NCBI RefSeq assembly: GCF_900168055.1
Contig: NZ_FUYS01000018.1
Coordinates: 1-41,832 of the forward strand
Reading direction: 5' to 3'
DNA: 41,832 bases
Source: Parapedobacter luteus
GTDB lineage: Bacteria; Bacteroidota; Bacteroidia; Sphingobacteriales; Sphingobacteriaceae
The translations under genes were made by a program, and so were the position numbers. The notes beneath the pieces are model-generated. The model was not told the origin of the DNA. It did not search any database and saw only the letters and a list, made by a program, of their open reading frames with translations. Below are positions 17,410 to 26,799 of this stretch, piece by piece (within the stretch, counting starts at the first letter, position 1; every line of letters starts with the position of its first letter).

Positions 17410-17460
17410 CTGTACTGGTCTGTATTGTTTTATAATGTTTTTTGTATATGTTTGTACTGT
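17410..17460 (+). promoter_or_regulatory. Promoter of the SusCD locus with operator-like sites B and D
   Basis: TTG at 17425-17427, exactly 19 nt, then TATGTTTG (17447-17454) fits the Bacteroidota promoter; the start codon of the esterase follows at 17478. Site B (17410-17429, CTGTACTGGTCTGTATTG...) matches site A at 18 of 20 positions and begins 15 nt before the TTG, as at gntR. A fourth shorter copy (TGTACTGT, 17453-17460) overlaps the -7 box and likely transcript start. Bound protein would cover both boxes, so repression is the simplest reading. Confidence 0.72.
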
Positions 17461-17477
17461 AAATCAAATTATGAAAC

Positions 17478-18259
17478 ATGACTGCTTTGCCGATGCTTGC
17501 GTTCCTTGTTGCTTTGACGGGCATGGCCACATCCGCTCAACCTCTTGTCGTTAGGGATACATTAGTTCAAGTTGCTGGTCGGGAAGTGTATATAGCGATG
17601 CCGCCAATAACGCAAGATGGGTACCGCGTCGTATTAGCCTTACATGGTAGTGGCCGTGAAGCACGAAGCTATAAGCCTGGAGACAGCAAGGCAAATGCTT
17701 TTTATGTGCGTCAGCGCGATCTGGCCGTCAAAAACGGGTATCTTTTTGTAGTCGTCTCTAACGGAAGCGACACTTGGGGTACTGATCGGGGGCTAATGCG
17801 GTATTGGATGCCTATCGGTACATTGAAGCGAATTTCCGCGTGCAGCAAAAGTGGGTATTGTGGGGCAGTTCGGCAGGGGGGGTGCTCATGTATCGTTTGA
17901 TAAAGGAATATCCGGCTATTGTGGATAGGGCTTTGGGTACATTTGCCGTCTATGATCTCTCCGATGCTTTCAAACGCCTGACATCTGCACGTCATGCGTG
18001 GCGGTGCGATAGCGCTTTTAAAGACATTAATCCAGCTGCGGCGCCAAAGGCGCTTGCACAGATACCCTTGATGCTTTTTCATGGCATAGCCGATCAAACA
18101 GTGCCTTTGGAGGCGCATTCCGGTCGGCTCGTGCAGGATGTAAAGCCGTTCGGTGGATCGGTTGAACTGTACAAGGCACCGGGTGGCCATGATACAGCGA
18201 ATATGTCGTTATATCCAGATCGGTTAATCAATGATTTTCTACGAAAAAAAATAAACTAA
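17478..18259 (+). pseudogene. Secreted alpha/beta-hydrolase esterase, frameshifted in a G5 run
   Basis: Two overlapping frames make one secreted esterase of the PHB-depolymerase/LpqC-like type. Frame 1 (17478 to about 17791) has a signal peptide (L-A-F-L-V-A-L-T-G-M-A-T-S-A-Q) and the oxyanion-side L-A-L-H-G-S-G. Frame 2 (from about 17792) carries the nucleophile G-S-S-A-G-G, an acidic residue in F-H-G-I-A-D-Q-T-V-P and the histidine in P-G-G-H-D. The switch lies at five Gs (17788-17792); six would restore one frame (D-R-G-A-N-A-V-L-D-A-Y). The triad is complete across both frames. It is a recent frameshift or a homopolymer sequencing error. First gene of the locus; probably deacylates the imported glycan. 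Confidence 0.78.
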
Positions 18260-18288
18260 CAACGAATAAACTTAAAAATGAAAAGCGT

Positions 18289-21200
18289 ATGAAAATGTAT
18301 CCAAAACTTGGAAAACGCTTGCTTGCGTTGTGGAGCCCGCTCCTGCTTTTCTGCCTGGCACAGGGCGTAAGTCTACTGGAGGTGCAGGCTAAGCATGTGA
18401 AAACACAGCAAACCGTTTCGGGACGGGTCATCAACCACGATGACGGAACAGCGATTGTTGGGGCCGTGGTGAAAGTGAAAGGCACGGATGCCGGTACCTC
18501 GACCGATGCCGACGGGCGCTATACCTTAAACGTGCCTGCTGAGCATGCCGTATTGGTCGTTTCTTTTGTAGGCTTCGCCACACAGGAGATTGCGCTCAAC
18601 GGTCGTAACGTAATCGATGTGCGCCTAATATCCGCAATGGCCGATTTGGAGGAAGTGGTGGTCGTTGGTTATGGCACGCAAAAGAGCACACGTGTGACGG
18701 GGGCTATAGCCAGGGTAACCGCCAGCGATTTGGAGGAGCGACCTGTGGGAAGGGTGGACCAAGCGTTGATGGGAAAGCTGGCAGGGGTACAGGTACAGCA
18801 AGTGAGTGGTGCACCCGGTAAAGTGCTGGATGTAAAAGTGCGGGGAACAAGCTCTATCAACTTCGCAAACAGCCCCTTGTATGTCGTAGATGGATACCCG
18901 ATTTCAGGTGATCTGAATACGCTTAATACCAACGATATCGAATCCATCGAGGTGCTTAAAGATGCGGCCTCCGCAGCCATTTATGGTTCGCGGGGCGCAA
19001 ACGGTGTCGTGCTGGTCACCACGAAGTCGGGCAAAGCAGGTACGCCTGTTATTCAGGTCGATGCGTCAGTGGGCTTACAGTCGCGGTTTAGCCGATATGA
19101 CGTGTTGAACCGCGATGAGTGGATAGCGTATGCCATTGAGGAGCGGAATAATAGCTGGGTATTGCAGGGCGGTAGTGCCGACGATCCCAATAGCGCACGG
19201 GCAAACTCAAATTATTGGATTGACCCCGTTTGGCTCAGTGATCCCGGGTCGCTGCCGGATAACGATTGGCAGCGCCTCGTAGACCGCGTTGCGCCGGTGG
19301 AAAATTTTCAGCTTTCTGCGTCAGGAGCAAATGAAAAGTCAAGGTACTATCTGTCGGGCAACTTTTTTAACCAAAAGGGCATCCTTATCGGATCGGATTT
19401 CCGCCGGCTGAGTTTCCGCTCAAATATTGAATCGAGGGTCTCCGACTGGATCAACGTAGGAATTAATCTTTCCGCCGGAATTAACCGGGTCAACGATCCC
19501 AGGACCGACTGGTTCGGCGGTCCGGTGAGCCGCTCACACATCATGCCACCTGTGGTTGGCATCGATCAACAGACCGAACAGGGCGGTTATTACCCCTATG
19601 TGCTGGCTGCATTAATCAACCCGATTGCCATGTTGAATGAATACACGGATGAAACGAAGAGAAAGCAGATGCTGGTGAACGGTTTTGCGGAATTTAACTT
19701 GGCAAAAGGCTTGAAGTTACGCTCGACGTTTGGTACGGAGCAGTGGTCGTCTGAAAACCTATACTTTATACCGAACAACATCAACCGTGGCAACGGCAGC
19801 CAAGGTACCGCTTCAAGTGCCACATACGAGGACTATCTGACCGAACATACCCTGACCTACCAACTGGTCCGGAACAATTGGGATCTGGACGTCATGGGCG
19901 GGTTTACCTATCAAGAGGCAACTACGGGCGGGATGAACTTGACGAAGCAGGGGTTTGCCGACGATGAAATCCGAACGTTAAATGCGGGCACCATCCTGAA
20001 TTCGGGTGGCTCCGACAGGACCATCTGGAACCTCATGTCTTTTCTCGGGCGTGCGAATTTCTCTTATCGAGATAGATACCTGATAGCGGCCAGTGTTAGA
20101 CGGGATGGAAGTTCACGATTCGGCCGGGACAATCGCTGGGGATGGTTTCCGTCTGTTTCTTTGGGATGGCGCATGACCGAGGAACGCTTCATGGAAGGTA
20201 TCGATTGGATGTCGGAGCTAAAGCTGCGCGGAAGTTATGGAGTTGCTGGAAATAACAATATTGGGAATTTTGCCGCTTTGGGAACTTTAAATGCAACTAA
20301 CTACGTGATCGGTGCTGATCAGCAGAAGGTTGCGGGCTATAGTCCTGGGTCGTTCAGTAATACCTTTTTAGGCTGGGAAAAGACTTATACCGCAGACATC
20401 GGTTTTGATGTCGGCCTGTTCAATAACCGTGTACAGGTAGGGTTTGACTTCTATCGAGCAGATACCAAGGATTTGCTTTTGAATGTCCAGATTCCGGAAG
20501 TGACAGGTTTTGCCACTGCGCTTCAAAACGTGGGAAGTGTGCGGAATCAGGGGGTGGAATTTGAACTAAATACGGTTAACTTAGCGGGAGCTTTCCGGTG
20601 GACATCCGCTTTTAACATTTCGGCCAACCGGAATAAGGTGCTGTCGCTTGGGCCTGACGGAAGTCCCATCTATGGCACAAATGAGGGATATCGGGTCACC
20701 ATTACGCAAATCGGCCAGCCCATTGGCAGTTATTATCTCTTTGAGCAGGAGGGCGTGTTTATGAATGAAGCCGATCTAAATAGCCATCCGCATTATCTGA
20801 CGCAAAATGTAGGTGATATCAAGTACACAGATTACAACAACGATGGCCGCATCGATCAAGATGATATTCACATCGTTGGCAATGCGTTTCCTGATTTTTT
20901 CTGGGGCTTCAGGAATACCTTCTCCTACAAGGGACTGGACCTGACGGTATTTATGGATGGTCAGCAGGGCGTCGATATACTAAACATTGGAAGTCGCTCC
21001 AATATGCAATCCCGCCAAAATGTATGGGGAATGTGGCGCAACCGCTGGCGCTCGGAGGATAACCCTGGCAACGGTATGGTGCCGAGGGCTGCTGTGACCG
21101 AGAATATGACGACCCCGTCCACGTTCTGGCTATTTGACGGCTCTTATTGGAGCATCCGGAACATCACTTTTGGCTATACTTTTCCTCAGACCGTGCTTAA

Positions 21201-21387
21201 TCGCTGGACGGCGGTGAACGGTGTGCGTGTTTTCTTCAGTATGGATAATGTGTTCATGCATGATCACTATCACGGGAACCCGCAGACCGGAAATCATGCA
21301 AATACAAGCCTGACACCGAATATAGACAGTGGAACCAGTTATCCCTTGGCCCGGAATTTTACATTGGGATTGAATGTTAAATTTTAA
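18289..21387 (+). CDS. SusC/RagA-family TonB-dependent outer-membrane transporter
   Basis: The 1032-residue protein has a signal region (L-L-A-L-W-S-P-L-L-L-F-C-L-A-Q-G) and a carboxypeptidase-regulatory-like beta-sandwich (about 38-110, V-S-G-R-V-I-N-H-D-D-G-T-A-I-V-G-A-V-V-K-V-K-G-T). The E-E-V-V-V-V-G-Y-G-T-Q segment is the TonB-box/plug start. The SusC signature I-Y-G-S-R-G-A-N-G-V-V-L-V-T-T-K-S-G lies near 230-247. A 22-strand barrel follows and ends in aromatic F-T-L-G-L-N-V-K-F. With the adjacent SusD lipoprotein it should import an oligosaccharide or glycoconjugate. No STN/FecR anti-sigma domain is present, which fits control by the GntR protein. Confidence 0.95.
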   Translation: MKMYPKLGKRLLALWSPLLLFCLAQGVSLLEVQAKHVKTQQTVSGRVINHDDGTAIVGAVVKVKGTDAGTSTDADGRYTLNVPAEHAVLVVSFVGFATQEIALNGRNVIDVRLISAMADLEEVVVVGYGTQKSTRVTGAIARVTASDLEERPVGRVDQALMGKLAGVQVQQVSGAPGKVLDVKVRGTSSINFANSPLYVVDGYPISGDLNTLNTNDIESIEVLKDAASAAIYGSRGANGVVLVTTKSGKAGTPVIQVDASVGLQSRFSRYDVLNRDEWIAYAIEERNNSWVLQGGSADDPNSARANSNYWIDPVWLSDPGSLPDNDWQRLVDRVAPVENFQLSASGANEKSRYYLSGNFFNQKGILIGSDFRRLSFRSNIESRVSDWINVGINLSAGINRVNDPRTDWFGGPVSRSHIMPPVVGIDQQTEQGGYYPYVLAALINPIAMLNEYTDETKRKQMLVNGFAEFNLAKGLKLRSTFGTEQWSSENLYFIPNNINRGNGSQGTASSATYEDYLTEHTLTYQLVRNNWDLDVMGGFTYQEATTGGMNLTKQGFADDEIRTLNAGTILNSGGSDRTIWNLMSFLGRANFSYRDRYLIAASVRRDGSSRFGRDNRWGWFPSVSLGWRMTEERFMEGIDWMSELKLRGSYGVAGNNNIGNFAALGTLNATNYVIGADQQKVAGYSPGSFSNTFLGWEKTYTADIGFDVGLFNNRVQVGFDFYRADTKDLLLNVQIPEVTGFATALQNVGSVRNQGVEFELNTVNLAGAFRWTSAFNISANRNKVLSLGPDGSPIYGTNEGYRVTITQIGQPIGSYYLFEQEGVFMNEADLNSHPHYLTQNVGDIKYTDYNNDGRIDQDDIHIVGNAFPDFFWGFRNTFSYKGLDLTVFMDGQQGVDILNIGSRSNMQSRQNVWGMWRNRWRSEDNPGNGMVPRAAVTENMTTPSTFWLFDGSYWSIRNITFGYTFPQTVLNRWTAVNGVRVFFSMDNVFMHDHYHGNPQTGNHANTSLTPNIDSGTSYPLARNFTLGLNVKF

Positions 21388-21397
21388 TATCAAAGAC

Positions 21398-22858
21398 ATG
21401 AAGCGCATTATTATTATCATGTTGGCCGGTTTGTTACAGGCTTGTAACAACTTGGACCTTGTGCCGATATCTGAACGCACCGTGGAAGGGTACTACCAGA
21501 CGGAAGAGCATATCAACTTAGCGCTGCTCGGTTGCTACAACGGGTTGAGAAGTGCGATGGTAAGCCAGCAATATTCATACATGCTTACCGAGTCGAGGAG
21601 CGACAATACCTTCCAAAGCCTCGATTACAACGATGGGAACATTTCAAGATTCTCAGAAACATCCCTACTGCCCATACTTTTCACAGCATGGAGCGATTAT
21701 TACAATAAGATCCAGCGCTGCAATAAAGTGCTGGAAGAGATGGTAGCGATAGATATGCCCATCGAAACCGCCCGTCAATACGAAGGCGAAGCGAAGTTTA
21801 TCCGAGCGCTGCTGTATTTCGATTTGGTGCGGTTGTGGGGGAGGGTGCCGTTGGTGACAACGACGTTGACCATCGATGAAGGTTACCAGGTACGGCGCAA
21901 TGAAATCAGTGAAGTGTATCGCCAGATTGAATCGGATTTGATTGATGCAGCGAACCTACTGCCACCTGATTACCCCAGCGCCAATCAGGGCAGGGCAACC
22001 AGTTGGGCAGCAAAGGCGTTTCTCGGGAAAGTGCTTGTGTTTATGAGTGGATACCCGCTTCATGCTGCTCGTTGGGGCGATGCCGCCACCCTGTTGCATG
22101 AAGTCATTGAATCAGGGCGTTTTGAGTTTTTTGAAAACTATGCGGACGTCTTCAGCCACGAGCATGAGTCGGGCCGCCAGGCGGTATTCTCTTTGCTGTT
22201 TAAAACCGGTGTTTCCGGAGAGGGAAATCCGTTTCCTACTCGTAACACACCCAATTTTATTTCTCGGGCGCTGGTGCCTATGGGCGGCAGCCCTTTTCAG
22301 TTGTTCCTCTCGAACGATCTGATCAACAGTTTTGAAAATGGAGATACGCGGAAAGAGGCGGTGATCTGGAGTGAATGGACAAACAATGCAGGGGAAGTGA
22401 TTACATCCCAGCCGTTTAGCAAAAAATACTTGAATGGACCCGCCGTGCAGGGCGATGGGTGGGACATCGACTGGATCTTGCTTCGTTACGACGATGTGCT
22501 GATGTTGTATGCCGAATGCCTCAATGAGCTGGGCTATGTGCCCGAAGGTGAAGCATTCGATATCCTGAATAGGATCAGACAGCGTGCGGGGCTAACACCA
22601 AAAACAGCAACTGATATATCAGATCAGCAGCAGTTCAGACGATGGGTAGAGCATGAGCGCCGGATGGAGTTCTGTTTTGAAAATCAGCGGTGGTTTGACT
22701 TGGTCCGGACGGACCGCGCATTGGATGTGATGCGGGATTTTTTACGCAACTACGGGCTCGAGTCGGCGATGGGATCGCGTGCCCGTTATTATTACCCCGT
22801 ACCGCAGCAAGTGTTAGACATCAATCCGAATCTTGAGCAGAACGAAGGATATAACTAA
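21398..22858 (+). CDS. SusD/RagB-family glycan-binding lipoprotein
   Basis: The 486-residue lipoprotein starts M-K-R-I-I-I-I-M-L-A-G-L-L-Q-A-C, where the cysteine is the lipidation site. A RagB/SusD helical (TPR-like) fold follows: Y-Y-Q-T-E-E-H-I-N-L-A-L-L-G-C-Y-N-G, then A-K-F-I-R-A-L-L-Y-F-D-L-V-R-L-W-G-R-V-P-L-V, and L-R-Y-D-D-V-L-M-L-Y-A-E-C-L-N-E. The family ending W-F-D-L-V-R and Y-Y-P-V-P-Q-Q-V-L-D-I-N-P-N-L-E-Q-N is intact. It is the lid of the SusCD transporter. I chose ATG 21398 because the in-frame 21374 codon lies inside SusC and lacks a signal peptide. Confidence 0.95.
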   Translation: MKRIIIIMLAGLLQACNNLDLVPISERTVEGYYQTEEHINLALLGCYNGLRSAMVSQQYSYMLTESRSDNTFQSLDYNDGNISRFSETSLLPILFTAWSDYYNKIQRCNKVLEEMVAIDMPIETARQYEGEAKFIRALLYFDLVRLWGRVPLVTTTLTIDEGYQVRRNEISEVYRQIESDLIDAANLLPPDYPSANQGRATSWAAKAFLGKVLVFMSGYPLHAARWGDAATLLHEVIESGRFEFFENYADVFSHEHESGRQAVFSLLFKTGVSGEGNPFPTRNTPNFISRALVPMGGSPFQLFLSNDLINSFENGDTRKEAVIWSEWTNNAGEVITSQPFSKKYLNGPAVQGDGWDIDWILLRYDDVLMLYAECLNELGYVPEGEAFDILNRIRQRAGLTPKTATDISDQQQFRRWVEHERRMEFCFENQRWFDLVRTDRALDVMRDFLRNYGLESAMGSRARYYYPVPQQVLDINPNLEQNEGYN

Positions 22859-22865
22859 TAATCGC

Positions 22866-23789
22866 ATGGAAAATCGTATCACAGGTACTTGGTGTACACT
22901 TTTGCTACCCCTCAATACGGATGACAGTATCGATTTCGGGAAGCTGGAGGTACAAATAGATGCGCTTATTGCTTTTGGGGTGAGCGGCATTTATTCCAAC
23001 GGTACGGCCGCTGAATTTTACAGTCAATCGGAGGTGGAGTTTGATCAAATCAGTGAACTACTGGCCGAGCGGTGCAGGGCTAATGCCACACCGTTCCAAA
23101 TAGGCTGCAACCATGTCAACCCTATGCTGGCGCTCGAACGTGTCAAACGGGCAGCTGCCTTACAGCCCGACGCCATACAGGTGATACTTCCGGACTGGAC
23201 AGTACCTTCCATGGACGAGATTGTCGATTTTCTGATGGCTGTTCAGCAAGCCGCCAATCCGATTAGGCTGGTATTGTATAATCCGCCTCATGCAAAACGG
23301 GTGTTACTGCCGGAAGAATATGGGATATTGCGTGAGTCGGGTGTACGGTTGGCCGGCTGCAAAGTAAAGGGCGGTGACGCCGCATGGTACGCGGCTATGC
23401 GCCAGTCCGATCCCGAACTTTCACTCGGTGTGCCGGGCCATACGCTCGCTAGTGGAATATTGGCGGGCGCTGACGGGTCGTACTCCAATATAGCGTGCCT
23501 GCATCCGGGTGCCGCACAAGCCTGGTATCACCTGATGGCGGTAGATATGGAACGGGCGCTGGAGCTTGAAAAGCGCATAGGTCTCTTTATGGAGCAACTT
23601 ATCCGGCCATACATTACGCGGTACCAGTATTCGAATCAGGCAGTCGACAAACTAATGGCGGCCGTGGGCGGCTGGGCGCCGATAACTACGCGGCTGCGCT
23701 GGCCATATCGCGGTGTCCATGAGCGAGAAGTAGGCGCAGTCCGGATTGAAGCCGAGCGAATTATACCAGAGTTTTTCCCAACAAACTAA
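22866..23789 (+). CDS. DapA/NanA-family class I aldolase or dehydratase
   Basis: The 307-residue TIM-barrel protein belongs to the DHDPS/N-acetylneuraminate lyase family. The Schiff-base lysine is K166 in L-A-G-C-K-V-K-G, the catalytic tyrosine Y138 in L-V-L-Y-N-P-P, and G-T-A-A-E (46-50) replaces the usual G-T-T-G-E. Family members split or dehydrate 2-keto(-3-deoxy) sugar acids to pyruvate and an aldehyde. In this context a keto-deoxy acid or sialic-acid-type substrate is more likely than lysine synthesis, since it sits between susD and a sialidase-like gene. ATG 22866 is 7 bp after the susD stop. The exact substrate is not determined. Confidence 0.9.
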   Translation: MENRITGTWCTLLLPLNTDDSIDFGKLEVQIDALIAFGVSGIYSNGTAAEFYSQSEVEFDQISELLAERCRANATPFQIGCNHVNPMLALERVKRAAALQPDAIQVILPDWTVPSMDEIVDFLMAVQQAANPIRLVLYNPPHAKRVLLPEEYGILRESGVRLAGCKVKGGDAAWYAAMRQSDPELSLGVPGHTLASGILAGADGSYSNIACLHPGAAQAWYHLMAVDMERALELEKRIGLFMEQLIRPYITRYQYSNQAVDKLMAAVGGWAPITTRLRWPYRGVHEREVGAVRIEAERIIPEFFPTN

Positions 23790-23804
23790 CAACGCATTAA
23801 TCTC

Positions 23805-24938
23805 ATGAAGAACATTATAACTTGGATCGCTTGCCTAATCTGCCAATTCCCACTTGCTGCGCAAGAACAAAGAGCGGACACCGTGCCTACGGTTGTAGCG
23901 GCAACGAAGGAGTCGCAGATTTTGTTGTCTCATAAGCAGTTTGCCGACAAGCAGTACCTGGCTTTCCCGGCGCTGATACAACTACCAAACGATGAGGTGT
24001 TGATCACACTCAAACGGGGAACGGCGCATGGCAATGACCGCGAGGCAGTTTGCGACATCATCCGCCTGAGCACCGCCACAAACCGCGTCACCGCACATCA
24101 GACCATCGGCAGCATAGCCGATAGGAAATTCCAGATCACCGTGCCGTTACAGACGCCAGACGGTAAGCTGCATTTTTATACTGATTTGCAACACACGGGA
24201 CCTGATGGCCGGCATTACCGGGAGGGCATGCTGTACACCACGAGTGAGGATGACGGTAAGACGTATAAGCCATGGACAACGCTAAACCTGGTAGACGGTG
24301 TTGAATACGCTTATCCGTTTGACTTTGTTATTGACAATAACGTAATATATATGCTGGCGATGTCCTTTGGCTACCGCCCTGGGGGACGGTGGTCTGTAGC
24401 CGTTTTGAAGTCGGAAGATGCCGCGCAATCATGGACGTTTGTCAAAAATATTACGGAAGCCCTTGGAGACATTGCGATTAACGAAAGTGCCTTTTTGCGT
24501 ACAGCCGACGGGTTCGCAGTGGTGGTGCGTGGTTACCACGACCAACCTACCCAGATCGCGAAATTCGACAAGTCGTTCAACCTGGTCAGTGCAAAGGACC
24601 TGACGGGCACAGGCATATTGGAAGGACTGATCGGGTGGCCCCGAATTTTTTCCAGGGATGGCAAGCTGTATGTGCTTGGGCGAATCCGATTGCCTGGGAC
24701 GGCATTTATGCAATTGGGGTTGCTGCGGGTGAATGCCGAAAACCTGGCTATTGAGCAGGTGGCATTGCTGGACAATGAAACCGGCACCCTGCCGGTCAAA
24801 GACGGGTATTATGCCGGATTTTACTGGACTGAAAAAGACGGGGCAACCTGGTTGAACACCGTAACTTACCGATCGGTTGCAAACGACGAGTATCCGGATA
24901 TTGTACGGCTCGCGTTTCGTTGGGAGGAGGTGCAGTGA
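23805..24938 (+). CDS. Secreted BNR/sialidase-like beta-propeller protein
   Basis: The 377-residue protein has a signal peptide (I-I-T-W-I-A-C-L-I-C-Q-F-P-L-A-A-Q) and a six-bladed propeller-type repeat pattern with Asp-box-like motifs, T-S-E-D-D-G-K-T-Y and the degenerate K-S-E-D-A-A-Q-S-W. This is the sialidase superfamily fold. Y-L-A-F-P-A-L-I-Q-L-P-N-D-E-V-L-I resembles the first blade (often FRIP-type in true sialidases), but the canonical F/Y-R-I-P is replaced by F-P-A-L and the three arginines are not obvious. It may therefore be a glycoside hydrolase on another sugar or a binding protein. It lies after the aldolase and before the FAD oxidoreductase in one operon. Confidence 0.72.
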   Translation: MKNIITWIACLICQFPLAAQEQRADTVPTVVAATKESQILLSHKQFADKQYLAFPALIQLPNDEVLITLKRGTAHGNDREAVCDIIRLSTATNRVTAHQTIGSIADRKFQITVPLQTPDGKLHFYTDLQHTGPDGRHYREGMLYTTSEDDGKTYKPWTTLNLVDGVEYAYPFDFVIDNNVIYMLAMSFGYRPGGRWSVAVLKSEDAAQSWTFVKNITEALGDIAINESAFLRTADGFAVVVRGYHDQPTQIAKFDKSFNLVSAKDLTGTGILEGLIGWPRIFSRDGKLYVLGRIRLPGTAFMQLGLLRVNAENLAIEQVALLDNETGTLPVKDGYYAGFYWTEKDGATWLNTVTYRSVANDEYPDIVRLAFRWEEVQ

Positions 24939-24984
24939 GATTTATGACGCAAGCGGATGCCTACCCGAAAACATCAAAAAGCTT

Positions 24985-26799
24985 ATGAATACATACAGAG
25001 ATAAAATCATTGTTGAGGCAGAAAGCTTCGATGAGTTCGGCGGATGGGTTGTAGACCATCAGGCAATGGACGTGATGGGATCGCCGTACCTTTTAGCGCA
25101 TGGGCTGGGTAAGCCGGTGGAGGACGCCGTGAAACGCATCCCTTTCAAACAGGGGGGCAATTATCATATTTGGGTTCGCACGCGCGAATGGGCGGCGCCT
25201 TGGAACGATGCCGTTGACGTAAGCCGCTACGATGAGCGTGAAAGCCCCGGACGTTTTCAGCTGGTTATCAATGGTCGCGTACTACCTACGGTGTTCGGTA
25301 ACCGAAATGGTGAATGGCACTGGCAATACGGCGGTACAGCGGCCATCGAAGCTGGGCTGGTCGAGATAAGGCTGCGTGATCTGACCGGATTTGACGGCCG
25401 CTGTGACGCGATAGTGTTTGATTTGGATGGCGAGGAGCCTCCCAACGCGCTCGAAGCACTTACGGCATTCAGGAAACGGTGGCTTGGATTACCTAACGAA
25501 CCCCGGGATAAGGGAACGTTTGATCTGGTCGTGGCCGGAGGAGGCATCGCGGGGATTTGTGCCGCCGTCGCTGCGGCAAGGCTTGGATTAAAGGTTGCAT
25601 TGGTGCACAACAGACCGGTCGTGGGCGGCAATAACAGCTCCGAAATCAGGGTGCAGCTCGGTGGAAAGGTGAATATGGAACCTTTCCCGGCACTTGGTAA
25701 CTTAGTCAATGAACTGGACCCTCAGCAAAAGCAAAACGCAAGGCCAGCGTCGGAGTACAAAGATCACCTCAAGATGGACTTGGTAAGCAATGAACCAAAC
25801 ATCAGTTTGTTTTTGAATACGCACATTCAGCAAGTACATATGGATGGCGACCGAATACAAGCCGTCGATGGTGTGGATATCCTAACGGGTGTTCCCTGCC
25901 GATTCAGCGGGCGGCTGTTTGCAGACTGCACGGGCGATGCGAACCTGGGCTACCTGGCTGGTGCAGATTTCCGTACCGGTAGGGAGTCGGTCGCTGAAAC
26001 CGGTGAATCGCATGCTCCTGAAATTGCTGATAACCTGACCATGGGCACATCGGTCATGTGGTATTCCGTGGTTGATGAAGCGGCCGATTGCGGATTTCCG
26101 GAAACCCCTTGGGCAGTGCAGTTTGACGATCAAAGTTGTCAGAAAGCCCGTAAAGGCGACTGGGACTGGGAACTTGGGCTGGGCCGGGATCAAATTAAAG
26201 AAATCGAATATATCCGGGATTACGGCCTGCGCGTCGTTTACGGCAATTGGTCTTTCCTGAAGAATAAGTATACCAATAAAGCGGAGTTCAACCACCGCAG
26301 GCTGGATTGGGTAGCTTACATTGGCGGCAAAAGAGAATCACGCCGTTTATTGGGCGATGTAATCTTGCAAGAGCAAGATATTTTCGGCCGGCGTTTTTTT
26401 CCGGACCGTTGCGTGACAACGACCTGGTCGATTGATCTGCATTACCCCCGTACGTTTCCAAATTTCCATGGCGAGCCATTTAGAGCCCGCTGTGAGAAGA
26501 CCAAGATCGAACCGTATGCCATTCCATATCGTTGCTTGTATTCTCGCAATATTGCAAACTTGTTTATGGCAGGCCGAAATATTAGTGTTACGCACGTTGC
26601 CCTGGGCACGGTTCGGGTTATGAAAACGACGGGAATGATGGGGGAAGTAGTCGGGATGGCTGCGGCGCTGTGCGTGAAACATCGTACTACACCGAGGGGT
26701 GTTTATGCTGATCATTTGGACGAGTTTCGAGCGGCCTTAGCGGAAGGGGTCCCCAGTTTCGGTAGTGCGACCATGCTTAATACCATCGCACATCAATGA
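24985..26799 (+). CDS. FAD-dependent oxidoreductase with N-terminal sandwich-like module
   Basis: The 604-residue protein has two parts. Residues 1-160 (V-E-A-E-S-F-D-E-F-G-G-W, then N-Y-H-I-W-V-R-T-R-E-W and R-L-R-D-L-T-G-F) look like a CBM35/CBM6-type jelly roll. From about 178, F-D-L-V-V-A-G-G-G-I-A-G (185-190 core) opens an FAD_oxidored Rossmann domain with V-V-G-G-N-N-S-S-E, D-C-T-G-D-A and a late C-terminal M-A-G-R-N-I-S-V-T. It has no signal peptide, so it should be cytoplasmic. Related genes occur in Bacteroidota and Planctomycetes sugar loci; the reaction is not known. I chose ATG 24985; the longer frame from 24877 overlaps the previous gene. Its stop overlaps the symporter ATG by 4 bp. 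Confidence 0.82.
   Translation: MNTYRDKIIVEAESFDEFGGWVVDHQAMDVMGSPYLLAHGLGKPVEDAVKRIPFKQGGNYHIWVRTREWAAPWNDAVDVSRYDERESPGRFQLVINGRVLPTVFGNRNGEWHWQYGGTAAIEAGLVEIRLRDLTGFDGRCDAIVFDLDGEEPPNALEALTAFRKRWLGLPNEPRDKGTFDLVVAGGGIAGICAAVAAARLGLKVALVHNRPVVGGNNSSEIRVQLGGKVNMEPFPALGNLVNELDPQQKQNARPASEYKDHLKMDLVSNEPNISLFLNTHIQQVHMDGDRIQAVDGVDILTGVPCRFSGRLFADCTGDANLGYLAGADFRTGRESVAETGESHAPEIADNLTMGTSVMWYSVVDEAADCGFPETPWAVQFDDQSCQKARKGDWDWELGLGRDQIKEIEYIRDYGLRVVYGNWSFLKNKYTNKAEFNHRRLDWVAYIGGKRESRRLLGDVILQEQDIFGRRFFPDRCVTTTWSIDLHYPRTFPNFHGEPFRARCEKTKIEPYAIPYRCLYSRNIANLFMAGRNISVTHVALGTVRVMKTTGMMGEVVGMAAALCVKHRTTPRGVYADHLDEFRAALAEGVPSFGSATMLNTIAHQ

Noticed and set aside
23805-24938. True sialidase call
   Set aside because: Only Asp-box-like motifs are visible; the arginine triad and F/Y-R-I-P motif are not clear, so the name was limited to sialidase-like.
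24877-24984. Longer N-terminus for the FAD oxidoreductase
   Set aside because: It overlaps the preceding sialidase-like gene and adds sequence with no homology; the module begins at ATG 24985.
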